Source of the DNA: an uncultured Pseudobutyrivibrio sp.
GTDB lineage: Bacteria; Bacillota; Clostridia; Lachnospirales; Lachnospiraceae
Assembly: GCA_946403965.1 (NCBI GenBank)
Contig: CAMJBT010000014.1
Coordinates: forward strand, 1 to 53,358
Length of the DNA stretch: 53,358 nt
Direction of reading: 5' to 3'
Position numbers and translations under genes: made by a program. The notes under the pieces were generated by a model, which had not been told where the DNA came from, made no database searches, and was given only the letters and a program-made list of their open reading frames with translations. The number at the start of each line of letters is the position of its first letter. Position 1 is the stretch's first letter. Shown piece after piece: positions 8,923-17,575 of the stretch.

Positions 8923-11900
8923 TTAAATAGTAGTAAATAATTCCCGTGTAATTGCATCAAGTCCCTGATATGTTTTTACATCTTCAGCCAGTTCATATAC
9001 TTCTCCATAAAGGCTATGGCGACAAATGCTATTCATCATTGCATAACGTCCCTTCTTTTCATCAAGCTCATCGCTGAGAACAAAAGTCTTTGATTCTAGT
9101 GGCTCATCCGAAACATCCTCGCAATTAATCTCATACTTTAGCTCATCGCCATAAAAGAGAATAAACTGTTTTACATATAGACCGTCATACATTTCAAACA
9201 TATCCTCTTTTTTGAATTTAGCTCCGTTTATCGAATATGTTATCGAAACATTTTTTCGTTTTTCTGTGTTTATTTCAATAAAATGCTTGTCGTAAAGATG
9301 ATATTTCACCTTCAGACGGTTATCACATTTTGCAAAAAATCCAAAATATTGATTTCTTAGTATTGCATCAGCCAGAAGAATATCAAGCATATCGTAGTCA
9401 TCCTCATCCAGCTTGCTTTGACAGCATAAATATTTAAGAAGTGCTATCCTCATGCTTTCATTAAAGCTCTGACCTCTCTTAAAGCGATTATAAATGTAAG
9501 CAAAAATTGTTTCAGGAATTTTTGTACCATTTGCAAGATAATCATGTGCCTCGTAGGTTAAAACCGCCTCAACAATCATCCTATTATTTTTTCGAGAAAT
9601 GTAAGTGTCAAACACCTGCAAAATATCTTCATCAAGGAAATCTCTATAGAGAGCCTGTGTAAGAATACGTTCACCAAACTCTACAACATCCTCCCCCTTC
9701 TCCAATGCATTATCGTATATACGAAGCATCACTGGTGTCGGTCCAACAAAATATTTAATCATATATCGAACCATATCAGTATGTATGAAACCTTGTTTTA
9801 TTAATCCCTCAGTCATAATGATCAAAAAATCATCTGGGGAATCTGGTTTTTGATTAATGAGATAGCGGCAAAGCTTTGTAGTAACTGCAGGCCTTAATTG
9901 TGTACCGTTTGTATGTTTAAGCATATAATAAGCTTCATCATATTTACTTCTCGAAATAAATACTTCAAGCACAGCAGCTATTACTTCAGCACTAAGAGAT
10001 TTCAAATCAGCTTCATTCATAAAATGCTGTTCCAATAAAGGCTCTCTATCTTTGAACCTAAGAACTTCAATAAGCTTTGGATAAAGACTACGTAGATACT
10101 CTGCTGAAATCTGTTTTGATCCCAAAATAAGTTCTGCTGCCTTTACGTCTTCTTCATCATAATCTGAAGATGGCTTATTTGAGTTGAGTCTGTCAATTGC
10201 ATAAGCAAAATTTAACGGAGTCAGTTCTCTTAGTTTCTCTGTATATCCATCTGTATTTAAAATTTCTTCTGTAAAATATGAATCATCATCCACAAATAAA
10301 TAGCCGTTATTATCTTCTAGGAAAATAACACCTTTGCTTCCGATGTAATTTATGTATGCCCTATGATCAGAGATATTGGCAATTGTTGGTGCCTTATATT
10401 CCTCTTGATATAAAAATACTCTTCGTATATCCGGATTGATAACAGCAAGTTTTTTCTTGAAAGAAAGCTCTGAAATAAGCCTTGCAACTTCTTTGTCAAA
10501 AATTCCAAGCTCCATCAATCGCTGGTAACATACCGCAAGATTATCGTCCAATCTACCAAGCTTTAATTGTTCTAATGCGAATGCCTCGATAGCACTCTCA
10601 TATTTTTCATAAGTCTGATAATCATCTTCTTTGTGTAAAATGATATTTGCGTATAATAGAGCTTTTTTATCATAAGATAGATTACTATTATATTTGAAAA
10701 ACATTGTGACAAGCTGAGGAAGCTTATCAACGGAATAAGAAGGCAAAGCATCCATATAAGCTTCAAAAATACCTGAAACATGAAGATTAGATTCTATTGC
10801 CATCTGATACCATTTAAGAAAACTTTCATCTACATATGGAGCCTTTAATAAATATGTGACAATTCCAAGAAGCAGCTGCTTGTCAGGGTAGATAGCATAG
10901 CAAGATTCCAAAATAGGAAGAACTTTTGGATTGAAGGTTCTTTCTGTTTCTAGAACATGCATCATCTGGATAGCAAATTCCCTGGTAATAGCGTTCTTCT
11001 TTTTGGCCCAATTTAGCACTTTTAATGTAAGTTCATTAAACGTAGTGATAAGATATGGATCCTGTACAAAAATATAATAAGCTTCTATGTATAGAAGTGG
11101 TGAATCAAAGCCCTGTTCAACCCACGCAGAAATATCTCTAAGCTTAGCTGTAGGATTTTTTATATATTCTTTGCGAAGGAAAAGTAAAAACCAGAAAATA
11201 TGAGGGTCGTCATTGTGCTCTCTATAAATGGTCTCTATGTTTTCAGTAAGACGATCTACATAATCCTCTTCTCTTTCTATTAAGGTACATATATAAAGCA
11301 AAAATGCCCAGTCTCGGCTTCTCTTATCCTCAATTGTACGTTTTAAATCTTGAATAATCCAAAGTGCTTCCTGTTTTTGATTGTTTGTTACATAAAGGAA
11401 GGCCTTTAAAAGAAGAAGGAAATTATCTGGTTCCTCTTTATCTTCGAAAGATTCAACTATTTCAAGAGATGAAGTACACCACTGACCCGTAGTGATTCTT
11501 CTAAGTCTAAAATCTTCGTATAAACGAAATGCTTTAAGAACCTTTTTATTTTGAATGTGTTCCTCTGATTCTAAAGAAACGCCCTCTTTATCAACAGTAG
11601 CAAGAATAGATATTTCCTTATGAATATCTCTGTAGTCAAAGGAAATTGTTGCATAATTTAATCCAGCATGCATCTTGTCCCTGTGAATGTAATAGCTCAT
11701 GTTGAAAATGGAACCAAGGAAAAAATCTCCGGTAATATGATCTTTTTCAACAGAAACAAAGTCTGCATCAGAAGTGACAGCAATATCGATAAATCCCCAA
11801 GTTGATCGTGTGATTTCGATTTCGCCTTTTACATTTTCATCAACCTCAAAATATCTTCTAGGTTTTTCATCAATGCCAAAAGTCATCTTTGCTTTCAAGC

Positions 11901-12456
11901 CACATGCAACTAAAAACTCATCGATATTTACAGGAGCTATAGGTGCAGCTTTGAAGCCGCGATACAGAAGTCTTGTGCGTTTATCAAGTCCATTAATAAA
12001 ATCTGAAAAACGATCTGAATAGAACAATGTAACAGCTTCGGCAAATCTATTCTGTGCAAACTGAGCGTACTCCTCCAAAGTTTTAATCTCTCCAGTAGAA
12101 GCCACCAACGCTGGATGTACATAGCTGATTTTAAAGGGTATAGTCTTCTCATATCCAACGGCAACCACAATAAAATTGCCTTCAAGATATTCCCCACATT
12201 TAAAAGTACAATCCTCCACAGAATAATCCACTTTAACGCTTACTGCATCAAACCATGGATCGTTTATCTTTATGTATGGATTATCGCAATATATGACACC
12301 ACGAATCCTAACATCATTCAAACTTTTAAAGTATAAACTACCAGAAAAAGGCTCATTAACATAGCATGTTTCATCGAGCTGTTCTCTTTCAAATTCTATA
12401 TTAGGTTTTAAGTCATCGAATTTATCTTCGGAAATACGATAGATTCTTTTTCTCAA
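8923..12456 (-). CDS. Giant beta/helical-repeat protein (DUF5717-like)
   Basis: 1177 aa, cytoplasmic by appearance (no signal or TM). Two beta-sandwich-like domains occupy about 25-115 and 200-290. A long helical region resembling degenerate TPR/HEAT solenoid fills about 310-1050, and a short beta domain closes the C-terminus. I recall similar proteins as DUF5717, next to DUF5716 actin-like proteins. The start is TTG at 12456, chosen because GAGGAG lies 8 nt upstream. A strong promoter at 12509-12536 drives it, and the actin-like, TPR and coiled-coil genes follow on the same strand. Function unknown; a scaffold for the ATPase is the simplest guess. Confidence 0.8.
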   Translation of the reverse strand: MRKRIYRISEDKFDDLKPNIEFEREQLDETCYVNEPFSGSLYFKSLNDVRIRGVIYCDNPYIKINDPWFDAVSVKVDYSVEDCTFKCGEYLEGNFIVVAVGYEKTIPFKISYVHPALVASTGEIKTLEEYAQFAQNRFAEAVTLFYSDRFSDFINGLDKRTRLLYRGFKAAPIAPVNIDEFLVACGLKAKMTFGIDEKPRRYFEVDENVKGEIEITRSTWGFIDIAVTSDADFVSVEKDHITGDFFLGSIFNMSYYIHRDKMHAGLNYATISFDYRDIHKEISILATVDKEGVSLESEEHIQNKKVLKAFRLYEDFRLRRITTGQWCTSSLEIVESFEDKEEPDNFLLLLKAFLYVTNNQKQEALWIIQDLKRTIEDKRSRDWAFLLYICTLIEREEDYVDRLTENIETIYREHNDDPHIFWFLLFLRKEYIKNPTAKLRDISAWVEQGFDSPLLYIEAYYIFVQDPYLITTFNELTLKVLNWAKKKNAITREFAIQMMHVLETERTFNPKVLPILESCYAIYPDKQLLLGIVTYLLKAPYVDESFLKWYQMAIESNLHVSGIFEAYMDALPSYSVDKLPQLVTMFFKYNSNLSYDKKALLYANIILHKEDDYQTYEKYESAIEAFALEQLKLGRLDDNLAVCYQRLMELGIFDKEVARLISELSFKKKLAVINPDIRRVFLYQEEYKAPTIANISDHRAYINYIGSKGVIFLEDNNGYLFVDDDSYFTEEILNTDGYTEKLRELTPLNFAYAIDRLNSNKPSSDYDEEDVKAAELILGSKQISAEYLRSLYPKLIEVLRFKDREPLLEQHFMNEADLKSLSAEVIAAVLEVFISRSKYDEAYYMLKHTNGTQLRPAVTTKLCRYLINQKPDSPDDFLIIMTEGLIKQGFIHTDMVRYMIKYFVGPTPVMLRIYDNALEKGEDVVEFGERILTQALYRDFLDEDILQVFDTYISRKNNRMIVEAVLTYEAHDYLANGTKIPETIFAYIYNRFKRGQSFNESMRIALLKYLCCQSKLDEDDYDMLDILLADAILRNQYFGFFAKCDNRLKVKYHLYDKHFIEINTEKRKNVSITYSINGAKFKKEDMFEMYDGLYVKQFILFYGDELKYEINCEDVSDEPLESKTFVLSDELDEKKGRYAMMNSICRHSLYGEVYELAEDVKTYQGLDAITRELFTTI

Positions 12457-12508
12457 AACAAGTTCTCCTCAATCAATTGCTATTGTAATAGTTAGCATAT
12501 TATTTATA

Positions 12509-12536
12509 AGTATACCACAACATATAGTGTTTTCAA
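12509..12536 (-). promoter_or_regulatory. Sigma-A type promoter of the actin-like cluster
   Basis: -35 TTGAAA (12531-12536), 16-bp spacer, -10 TATACT (12509-12514) with the TGn extension. It lies about 52 nt upstream of the giant protein's TTG start. Confidence 0.7.
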
Positions 12537-12576
12537 ACGAATTGCACAATAAAATATGGAAAAACCAAGACATGAG

Positions 12577-12585
12577 TGATATGAT
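12577..12585 (+). promoter_or_regulatory. Extended -10 element for the CobD-like gene
   Basis: TG at 12577-12578 followed by TATGAT at 12580-12585, 38 nt before the start codon, with no convincing -35. The gene has a good AAGGAGG ribosome site. Confidence 0.4.
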
Positions 12586-12623
12586 TAGTTGCAAAAGAAT
12601 AAAGGTCCCTAAGGAGGCTGACA

Positions 12624-13712
12624 ATGATAAAACACAAAGATCATTTTCACGGTAGTGATTTAGAAAAAATTGAAAAAATATATGGTATTAAAAAAGAGGA
12701 TATCATCAGTTTTTCAGCTAATGTAAATCCCCTTGGCATTTCTCCTCTTTTGAGAGATGGCATTGCCAATCATATCGATTGCATAACTACCTATCCAGAT
12801 CGTGATTATATTGAACTTAGAAACAGTATTGCAACTTATTGTAAAACTGAGTTGGAAAATATAGTTGTTGGCAACGGCTCCACCGAGCTTATTTCACTTT
12901 TTATTCAAATGATAAAGCCTAAAAAAGCAATGATTCTTGGTCCTACATATTCTGAGTATGAACGTGAAATCAGTTTGGAAGGTGGTAAAACAATCTACTA
13001 TCCTCTTCGTGAAGACAATAATTTTATTCTTGATCCTACTCATTTCATTAGCAAACTCACAGAAGATATAGATATGCTTGTGATATGTAATCCAAACAAT
13101 CCTACAGGCACAGCCATTAATAACCACCACATGAGACTCATTTTGGATGCCTGCAAAGAATGTAGTATTTTTGTTATGGTTGATGAAACTTACGTTGAAT
13201 TTGCAGAAAATATCGATGAGATTTCATCTGTATCACTAACCCGCACATATGGAAACATTGCTATTCTTAGAGGTACTTCAAAATTCTTCGCTGCCCCAGG
13301 CCTTCGTCTTGGATATGCGATTTGCTCAAACACAGATTTAATGCAGCAAGTAAATCAGCGTAAGGATCCTTGGAGTATAAATTCTATTGCAGTGGTTGCT
13401 GGAAATTTGATGTTTAGTGATGAAGAATATATTAATAAAACAAAGATGTTAATAAAATCTGAAAGAGATAGATTATATAATCTTTTTGAACAGTCTGATA
13501 GATATAAGCCTTACAAGCCTCAGGGTAATTTTATGTTGCTTAAAATTCTCGAAGATGGTCTTACAAGCCAAATGCTATTTGACAAGTGCATCAAGCAAGG
13601 ATTAATGATTAGAGATTGTTCTACATTCCCATATTTAGATGAGAAATACATTCGATTCTGCTTCATGAATCCCGAAGATAACACAAAACTTGCCAACCTA
13701 TTACTTAATTAA
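12624..13712 (+). CDS. PLP-dependent class I aminotransferase, CobD/HisC-like
   Basis: 362 aa, fold-type I PLP enzyme. The opening (HFHGSDLEKIEKIYG, then SFSANVNPLG) is the pattern of L-threonine-O-3-phosphate decarboxylase CobD and related HisC proteins. Further motifs are NGSTELI, CNPNNPTGT, the VDETYVEF strand with the cofactor-nitrogen Asp, the Schiff-base Lys in RGTSKFFAAPGLRLGY, and the C-terminal phosphate-binding Arg region RDCSTFPYLDEKYIRFC. No cobalamin or histidine genes are nearby, so the substrate is open. It is a single-gene unit ending in a strong hairpin terminator. Confidence 0.85.
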   Translation: MIKHKDHFHGSDLEKIEKIYGIKKEDIISFSANVNPLGISPLLRDGIANHIDCITTYPDRDYIELRNSIATYCKTELENIVVGNGSTELISLFIQMIKPKKAMILGPTYSEYEREISLEGGKTIYYPLREDNNFILDPTHFISKLTEDIDMLVICNPNNPTGTAINNHHMRLILDACKECSIFVMVDETYVEFAENIDEISSVSLTRTYGNIAILRGTSKFFAAPGLRLGYAICSNTDLMQQVNQRKDPWSINSIAVVAGNLMFSDEEYINKTKMLIKSERDRLYNLFEQSDRYKPYKPQGNFMLLKILEDGLTSQMLFDKCIKQGLMIRDCSTFPYLDEKYIRFCFMNPEDNTKLANLLLN

Positions 13713-13745
13713 AATAATCCCTGGCTTAAAAAAGCCAGGGATTTT
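13713..13745. terminator. Bidirectional terminator
   Basis: Stem AATCCCTGGCTT with AAGCCAGGGATT around a short A-rich loop. T-rich flanks on both strands let it serve the CobD-like gene (+) and the lysozyme gene (-). Confidence 0.85.
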
Positions 13746-13766
13746 CATCATTTACTCTATAATCTT

Positions 13767-14768
13767 TTATTCTGAAAGCCAAATATCTAAGTCAACATTT
13801 CCCTTGATTCCATTAACGGAACCCTTTTCAGAATATTGCCAAATGTTGTATTCGTATGGCCAATAAAATTCTTTATTATATCCGGCAAACCATTTTGGGA
13901 ATTCTGTTAGCTGGGACAAATCCAAGAGCATCGCCCCCATTTCGGTATTGTGATAAAACATAGGTTTATATCCTGCAGATTTGACAGCATCAAGGAATGT
14001 CTTTGTAAGTGCAGTTCTGTCTTCCACTGTCAATGAATTTGTTCTAGCAGTTGAATCGCTGACCTTTTCAACATCAAATACTATTGGAAGTTGAAGCTCG
14101 TAGCCTTGTAATAAATCAAGAACTGTCCCTGCCTCTTCTAAAACTTCTGCCTTAGAAACAGCCTGAGAAAATACATATACTCCTACATCAATGCCAACAG
14201 CCTGTGCACCTTCAATATTCTCAATACATTTCTCATCAACAACAAGCTTTCCAGTGCCATATCCGCGATATACAGCTCTCACAAAAGCAAATTCAACTCC
14301 GTCATCTTTAACAGCTTGCCAATCAATATCCCCTTGATGTGAAGAAACATCGATTCCAAATTTAGATGTGACTGAACCGTTTTCAGAATAGCTATATCGG
14401 CCAGTATTTTCATCTACAATAAGATTATCAATTTCAAAAGAATTCTTTTCAAGAGACTCATCAATTGGAACAAAATTGTATTTCTGATTAGCCGCTACCA
14501 CTATATACTCAGGATAGAAAGACTTTAATACAGATATAATCGTGCTTCCATTTTCAAGAGAATCCTTTATTGACTGAAGAACAGAAGCCCTTCCCTCTTC
14601 CATAGCCTTATCAACCATTTCTTCAACTTCTTCTGATGAATATGTTTGACCATCTTCTACCTTAATGCGATTTTTAGTATCCACAACAACATACAATACT
14701 CCAACCGCAACAAGAGTAAACATAATTGATAAAATAGATATTAAAAAGTATCTTAAAGCTTTTTTCAT
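13767..14768 (-). CDS. Membrane-anchored GH25 lysozyme-like hydrolase
   Basis: 333 aa. One N-terminal TM/signal anchor (about 8-30), a helical spacer of about 100 residues, then a glycoside hydrolase 25 catalytic domain at about 140-333. Diagnostic pieces are FGIDVSSHQGDIDW at the barrel start, the catalytic DxE in PIVFDVEKVS, and the closing NIWQYSEKG with NVDLDIWL. It would cleave the muramic acid to GlcNAc bond of peptidoglycan at the cell surface, in wall remodelling. The start codon abuts the GNAT gene's stop, indicating a two-gene operon. Confidence 0.93.
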   Translation of the reverse strand: MKKALRYFLISILSIMFTLVAVGVLYVVVDTKNRIKVEDGQTYSSEEVEEMVDKAMEEGRASVLQSIKDSLENGSTIISVLKSFYPEYIVVAANQKYNFVPIDESLEKNSFEIDNLIVDENTGRYSYSENGSVTSKFGIDVSSHQGDIDWQAVKDDGVEFAFVRAVYRGYGTGKLVVDEKCIENIEGAQAVGIDVGVYVFSQAVSKAEVLEEAGTVLDLLQGYELQLPIVFDVEKVSDSTARTNSLTVEDRTALTKTFLDAVKSAGYKPMFYHNTEMGAMLLDLSQLTEFPKWFAGYNKEFYWPYEYNIWQYSEKGSVNGIKGNVDLDIWLSE

Positions 14769-15296
14769 TTATATATTTAATGTCATATCTGTAAGCGAAC
14801 CAATCTGCTTACGATACCACACTATTCCTTTCCACGTTCCAAATTTGTAGCCAATGTTTTCAAAATGGCCAACCTCAGTAAATCCCAGTGCCTTATGAAA
14901 TTCTATACTAGGAATATTGTCGTCAGTGATTACTCCATACATGAATTTATAACCGATTTCAGAAAGACGTTTTTCAAGCTCAACATATAGCTTGGTACCA
15001 ATCCCTGAATGTTTTGGTGCATCTTTAGAAACATAAATAGTAGACTCCACTGAAAATCTATATGCATCATGATGACGAATCTGCCCTGCATATGCCATAC
15101 CAACAACTTTATCTGATTCGTCAACTGCCACTATGTAAGGATAGGCTTTTTTAGTCTCTATAATAGAATTTTTATACTCTTCAACTGTAGGATTTTTCTC
15201 AGTAAAAGTCACATAGGTATTTTTAGTATAATAGCCATAAATATCGTGAATAGCACCAGCATCACTAGGCTGTGCTTCTCTAATTCTAATATCCAT
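14769..15296 (-). CDS. GNAT-family N-acetyltransferase (phosphinothricin acetyltransferase-like)
   Basis: 175 aa, one GNAT domain. It begins IRIREAQPSDAGAIHDIY, carries the acceptor-side signature IYVSKDAPKHSGIGTKLY (acetyl-CoA pyrophosphate loop GIGTKL) and ends in the IEFHKALGFTEVGHFENIGYKFG segment typical of the PAT/Pat-like subgroup. The acceptor is probably an amino acid or amine and is not predictable. It is the first gene of a pair with the GH25 lysozyme and has its own promoter. Confidence 0.88.
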   Translation of the reverse strand: MDIRIREAQPSDAGAIHDIYGYYTKNTYVTFTEKNPTVEEYKNSIIETKKAYPYIVAVDESDKVVGMAYAGQIRHHDAYRFSVESTIYVSKDAPKHSGIGTKLYVELEKRLSEIGYKFMYGVITDDNIPSIEFHKALGFTEVGHFENIGYKFGTWKGIVWYRKQIGSLTDMTLNI

Positions 15297-15325
15297 AACA
15301 AAATCTCCATAAATTAACTATTAAA

Positions 15326-15354
15326 ATGATAACAAAGCCAGTGTAATAATTCAA
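15326..15354 (-). promoter_or_regulatory. Promoter of the GNAT-lysozyme operon
   Basis: -35 TTGAAT (15349-15354), 17-bp spacer, -10 TATCAT (15326-15331) with TGn extension. It lies 30 nt from the ATG. Confidence 0.65.
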
Positions 15355-15392
15355 TGTTATAGCAAACAATTAAGGTTTGTTTATATTTTATC

Positions 15393-15421
15393 TTTACAAA
15401 TAAATTTATTTAATCTATAAC
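15393..15421 (+). promoter_or_regulatory. Promoter of the HAD phosphatase gene
   Basis: -35 TTTACA (15393-15398), 17-bp spacer, -10 TATAAC (15416-15421). The leader is about 55 nt long. Confidence 0.6.
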
Positions 15422-15481
15422 ATCATAAGAATATATTTCTGGCTCATTTTTAATCAGCCGGTATTTAATCAGGAGATAGCA

Positions 15482-16129
15482 ATGAAATACGACACCATAC
15501 TTTTTGATTTAGATGGCACACTTCTCTACACTTTAGAGGACTTAGCTGATAGCATTAATTACATGCTACAAAAATATGATTTACCGACCCATTCCATCGA
15601 CGATGTTAGACGTTTTGTGGGCAACGGTCTTAGAAAGCTTGTAGAACGAGCCCTTCCAAATGGCACTGAATACGAACACTTCGATTTATTTTTGGAAGAA
15701 TTCATTTCATATTACAACTCACACAACCGGATAAAAACTCGTCCATATGATTATGTAATTGAAACTACCGAAAAGCTTGCGTCAAAAGGCATTAAAATGG
15801 CCATTGTTACAAACAAAGGGCAAACCGCCAGCAATACTCTTATCGAGGACTATTTTTATCCTCATATAAGCATTGTAATTGGAGATAATGGTAAGCATAA
15901 AAGGAAACCAGATCCAGAGCCAATCGAAATAGCACTTAAAGAACTTGGTGTTACAGAAAAATCCAAAGTGCTATATGTAGGAGATTCTGAAGTAGATGCA
16001 ACTACAGCAGAAAATGCAGGCTTAGATTATGTACTTTGTACCTACGGTTTCAGATCAATGGATGACCTTAAACACTTCAGCCCAATCGACTATATAGATT
16101 CATTTAAAGAAATCTTGTCTTTTGTATAG
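15482..16129 (+). CDS. HAD-superfamily hydrolase, phosphoglycolate phosphatase-like
   Basis: 215 aa, HAD subfamily IA. Motif I is FDLDGTLLYT (nucleophile and acid/base Asp pair), motif II is IVTNKG, motif III Lys is in KRKPDPEPI, and motif IV is YVGDSEVDATTAENAG. The helical cap at about 15-85 matches Gph/PGMB-type enzymes. It probably dephosphorylates a small sugar phosphate or phosphoglycolate, and the exact substrate is not visible. It is monocistronic, with its own promoter and an AGGAG site, and its stop runs directly into copy 2 of the 46-nt hairpin element. Confidence 0.88.
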   Translation: MKYDTILFDLDGTLLYTLEDLADSINYMLQKYDLPTHSIDDVRRFVGNGLRKLVERALPNGTEYEHFDLFLEEFISYYNSHNRIKTRPYDYVIETTEKLASKGIKMAIVTNKGQTASNTLIEDYFYPHISIVIGDNGKHKRKPDPEPIEIALKELGVTEKSKVLYVGDSEVDATTAENAGLDYVLCTYGFRSMDDLKHFSPIDYIDSFKEILSFV

Positions 16130-16172
16130 GTTTTTGCGGGTCTTTTCCTAAAGTGGCCCGCAAGAAGTCATA
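16127..16172 (+). repeat. 46-nt structured element, copy 2
   Basis: Starts at the stop codon of the HAD gene, on its coding strand. It has the same layout as copy 1: stem TTTTTGCGGGTC with GGCCCGCAAGAA, loop TTTTCCTAAAGT, then GTCATA. It differs from copy 1 at 6 of 46 positions, and the changes inside the stem keep it paired (C-G to U-G, U-A to C-G, U-G to C-G). No run of Ts follows, which argues against a plain terminator. Confidence 0.75.
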
Positions 16173-16226
16173 ACTATTTATTTCATCTTAAAAATTTACA
16201 ACAAATATATGATTGTTCATACCCAT

Positions 16227-16260
16227 AAAAATAGCCTAATCCATTAACAAGATTAGGCTC
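16227..16260 (-). terminator. Terminator of the D,D-carboxypeptidase gene
   Basis: Nine-bp stem (16233-16241 with 16251-16259) followed on the minus strand by ATTTTT, directly after the gene's stop. Confidence 0.8.
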
Positions 16261-16264
16261 AATT

Positions 16265-17395
16265 TTATTTAGCGTAATTTTTATAAATATCTACATGATC
16301 ATAGATACATCTCCATGAGGAAGAAGAATGTGCTGTACAACAAATATACTCCGTGCCACCTTCTGTCACCATTGAGCTTACCGCGCAGCTTCCAGATTCA
16401 TCTACATATCCAGTCTTTGCGCCTTCAATCTGACCACCTATGTCCTTATCCTCTATTCTTCGTAAAAACCAATTAGAGATAGTGATTCCCTCTGGATTAA
16501 CGTTAGTTGCTGTGGAATTATAAACTTTTGTAGTGACAACCTCTTTGCAAATATTATTATCCAGTGCAGCCATCATTATGACTGCAATATCATATGGTGT
16601 ACTATAGTGTTCTTTGTTATGAAAACCTACAGGATTCGTGAAATGAGTTGTGTCATTGATTCCCAAATTCTTACATTCCTCATTCATCATATTAACGAAA
16701 CTATCTATATCTCCTGCTACATACATAGCAAGCTGAGCGGCAGCGTCACCACCAGATGGAAGAATGGTACCATAAAATAAATCACGCACCGTCACTTCTT
16801 CATCTTCTACAAAACCAGATGTAGACCCACCACCTGCATAAGAATAATCAATTGCTTCATGGCTCATAACAACTTTCTCATCCAGCTGTTCTTCTTTTAT
16901 ATTTTTGGCAGCCACGAGAACAGTCATAACCTTTGTCATTGATGCTGGAACAATCTGTTCCTTTGCATTTCGAGTAGCAACAATTTCTTTGGTATTATTG
17001 TTTATTAAAATTCCAGACTGGCTGACTACATCACCGCCAATCTCAACTGTGCTCTCACTGTCCTTAGCACTATAAACACCAGCTAAAGCTGGTTCTTCTT
17101 CTTCAATTTTCTCTTCTACAGGCTCCTTATCATCTGCCTTAGAAGAAACTTTCAAGCCTTTTGCATCTTCTTTCAAATCACTGGCAGCTTCAACTACTTG
17201 TTCCTCAGAAGCAGCTACCTTTATTGATTTATCATTCTTACCATTTATATGTGATACTATTAAAACACCACAAAGAATAATAGTAATTGCTATAAGCGAC
17301 ATTTCAGTATATATTTGAATCTTACGAATAAATTTCTTGCGTTTACGGTAAGCTATACGCTCTTCGTAAGACATAGCTTTAGTATTTTTAGTCAT
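16265..17395 (-). CDS. D-alanyl-D-alanine carboxypeptidase (peptidase S11)
   Basis: Low-molecular-weight penicillin-binding protein that trims the terminal D-Ala of stem peptides. The N-terminus is cytoplasmic and basic, then one TM segment (about 25-45), an acidic Ser/Glu/Lys linker, and the S11 domain. Catalytic SxxK is in PASMTKVMT and KTG is in GAKTGYVDES. The middle motif reads SGG (ILPSGGDAAAQ) where SxN is usual. I chose ATG 17395 because GGGAGAG lies about 9 nt upstream; a GTG six codons earlier overlaps that site. It is monocistronic with its own promoter and terminator. Confidence 0.92.
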   Translation of the reverse strand: MTKNTKAMSYEERIAYRKRKKFIRKIQIYTEMSLIAITIILCGVLIVSHINGKNDKSIKVAASEEQVVEAASDLKEDAKGLKVSSKADDKEPVEEKIEEEEPALAGVYSAKDSESTVEIGGDVVSQSGILINNNTKEIVATRNAKEQIVPASMTKVMTVLVAAKNIKEEQLDEKVVMSHEAIDYSYAGGGSTSGFVEDEEVTVRDLFYGTILPSGGDAAAQLAMYVAGDIDSFVNMMNEECKNLGINDTTHFTNPVGFHNKEHYSTPYDIAVIMMAALDNNICKEVVTTKVYNSTATNVNPEGITISNWFLRRIEDKDIGGQIEGAKTGYVDESGSCAVSSMVTEGGTEYICCTAHSSSSWRCIYDHVDIYKNYAK

Positions 17396-17453
17396 AACAG
17401 TAAACTCTCCCACTCCCCTTAAGAATTAATTACATAAAATAACTTATAGAAAA

Positions 17454-17482
17454 AGTTTATCATTAGAAGATACTTATCACAA
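17454..17482 (-). promoter_or_regulatory. Promoter of the D,D-carboxypeptidase gene
   Basis: -35 TTGTGA (17477-17482), 17-bp spacer, -10 TAAACT (17454-17459) with TGn extension. About 58 nt from the ATG. Confidence 0.5.
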
Positions 17483-17532
17483 TTCAGAACAGACATTCCG
17501 TATATATTGTCCAAACTTAAGAAGTTTGTTTC

Positions 17533-17568
17533 AAATAAAAAAGACATCTGCATAAAACAAATGTCTTT
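17533..17568 (-). terminator. tmRNA terminator
   Basis: Eight-bp stem AAAGACAT / ATGTCTTT (17540-17547 with 17561-17568) followed on the minus strand by a T-rich tail, starting 7 nt beyond the mature tmRNA end. Confidence 0.8.
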
Positions 17569-17575
17569 GAAGTAG

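Noticed and set aside
12624-13712. Calling the aminotransferase cobD or hisC outright
   Set aside because: The N-terminus resembles CobD, but no cobalamin or histidine genes are adjacent, so the substrate stays open.
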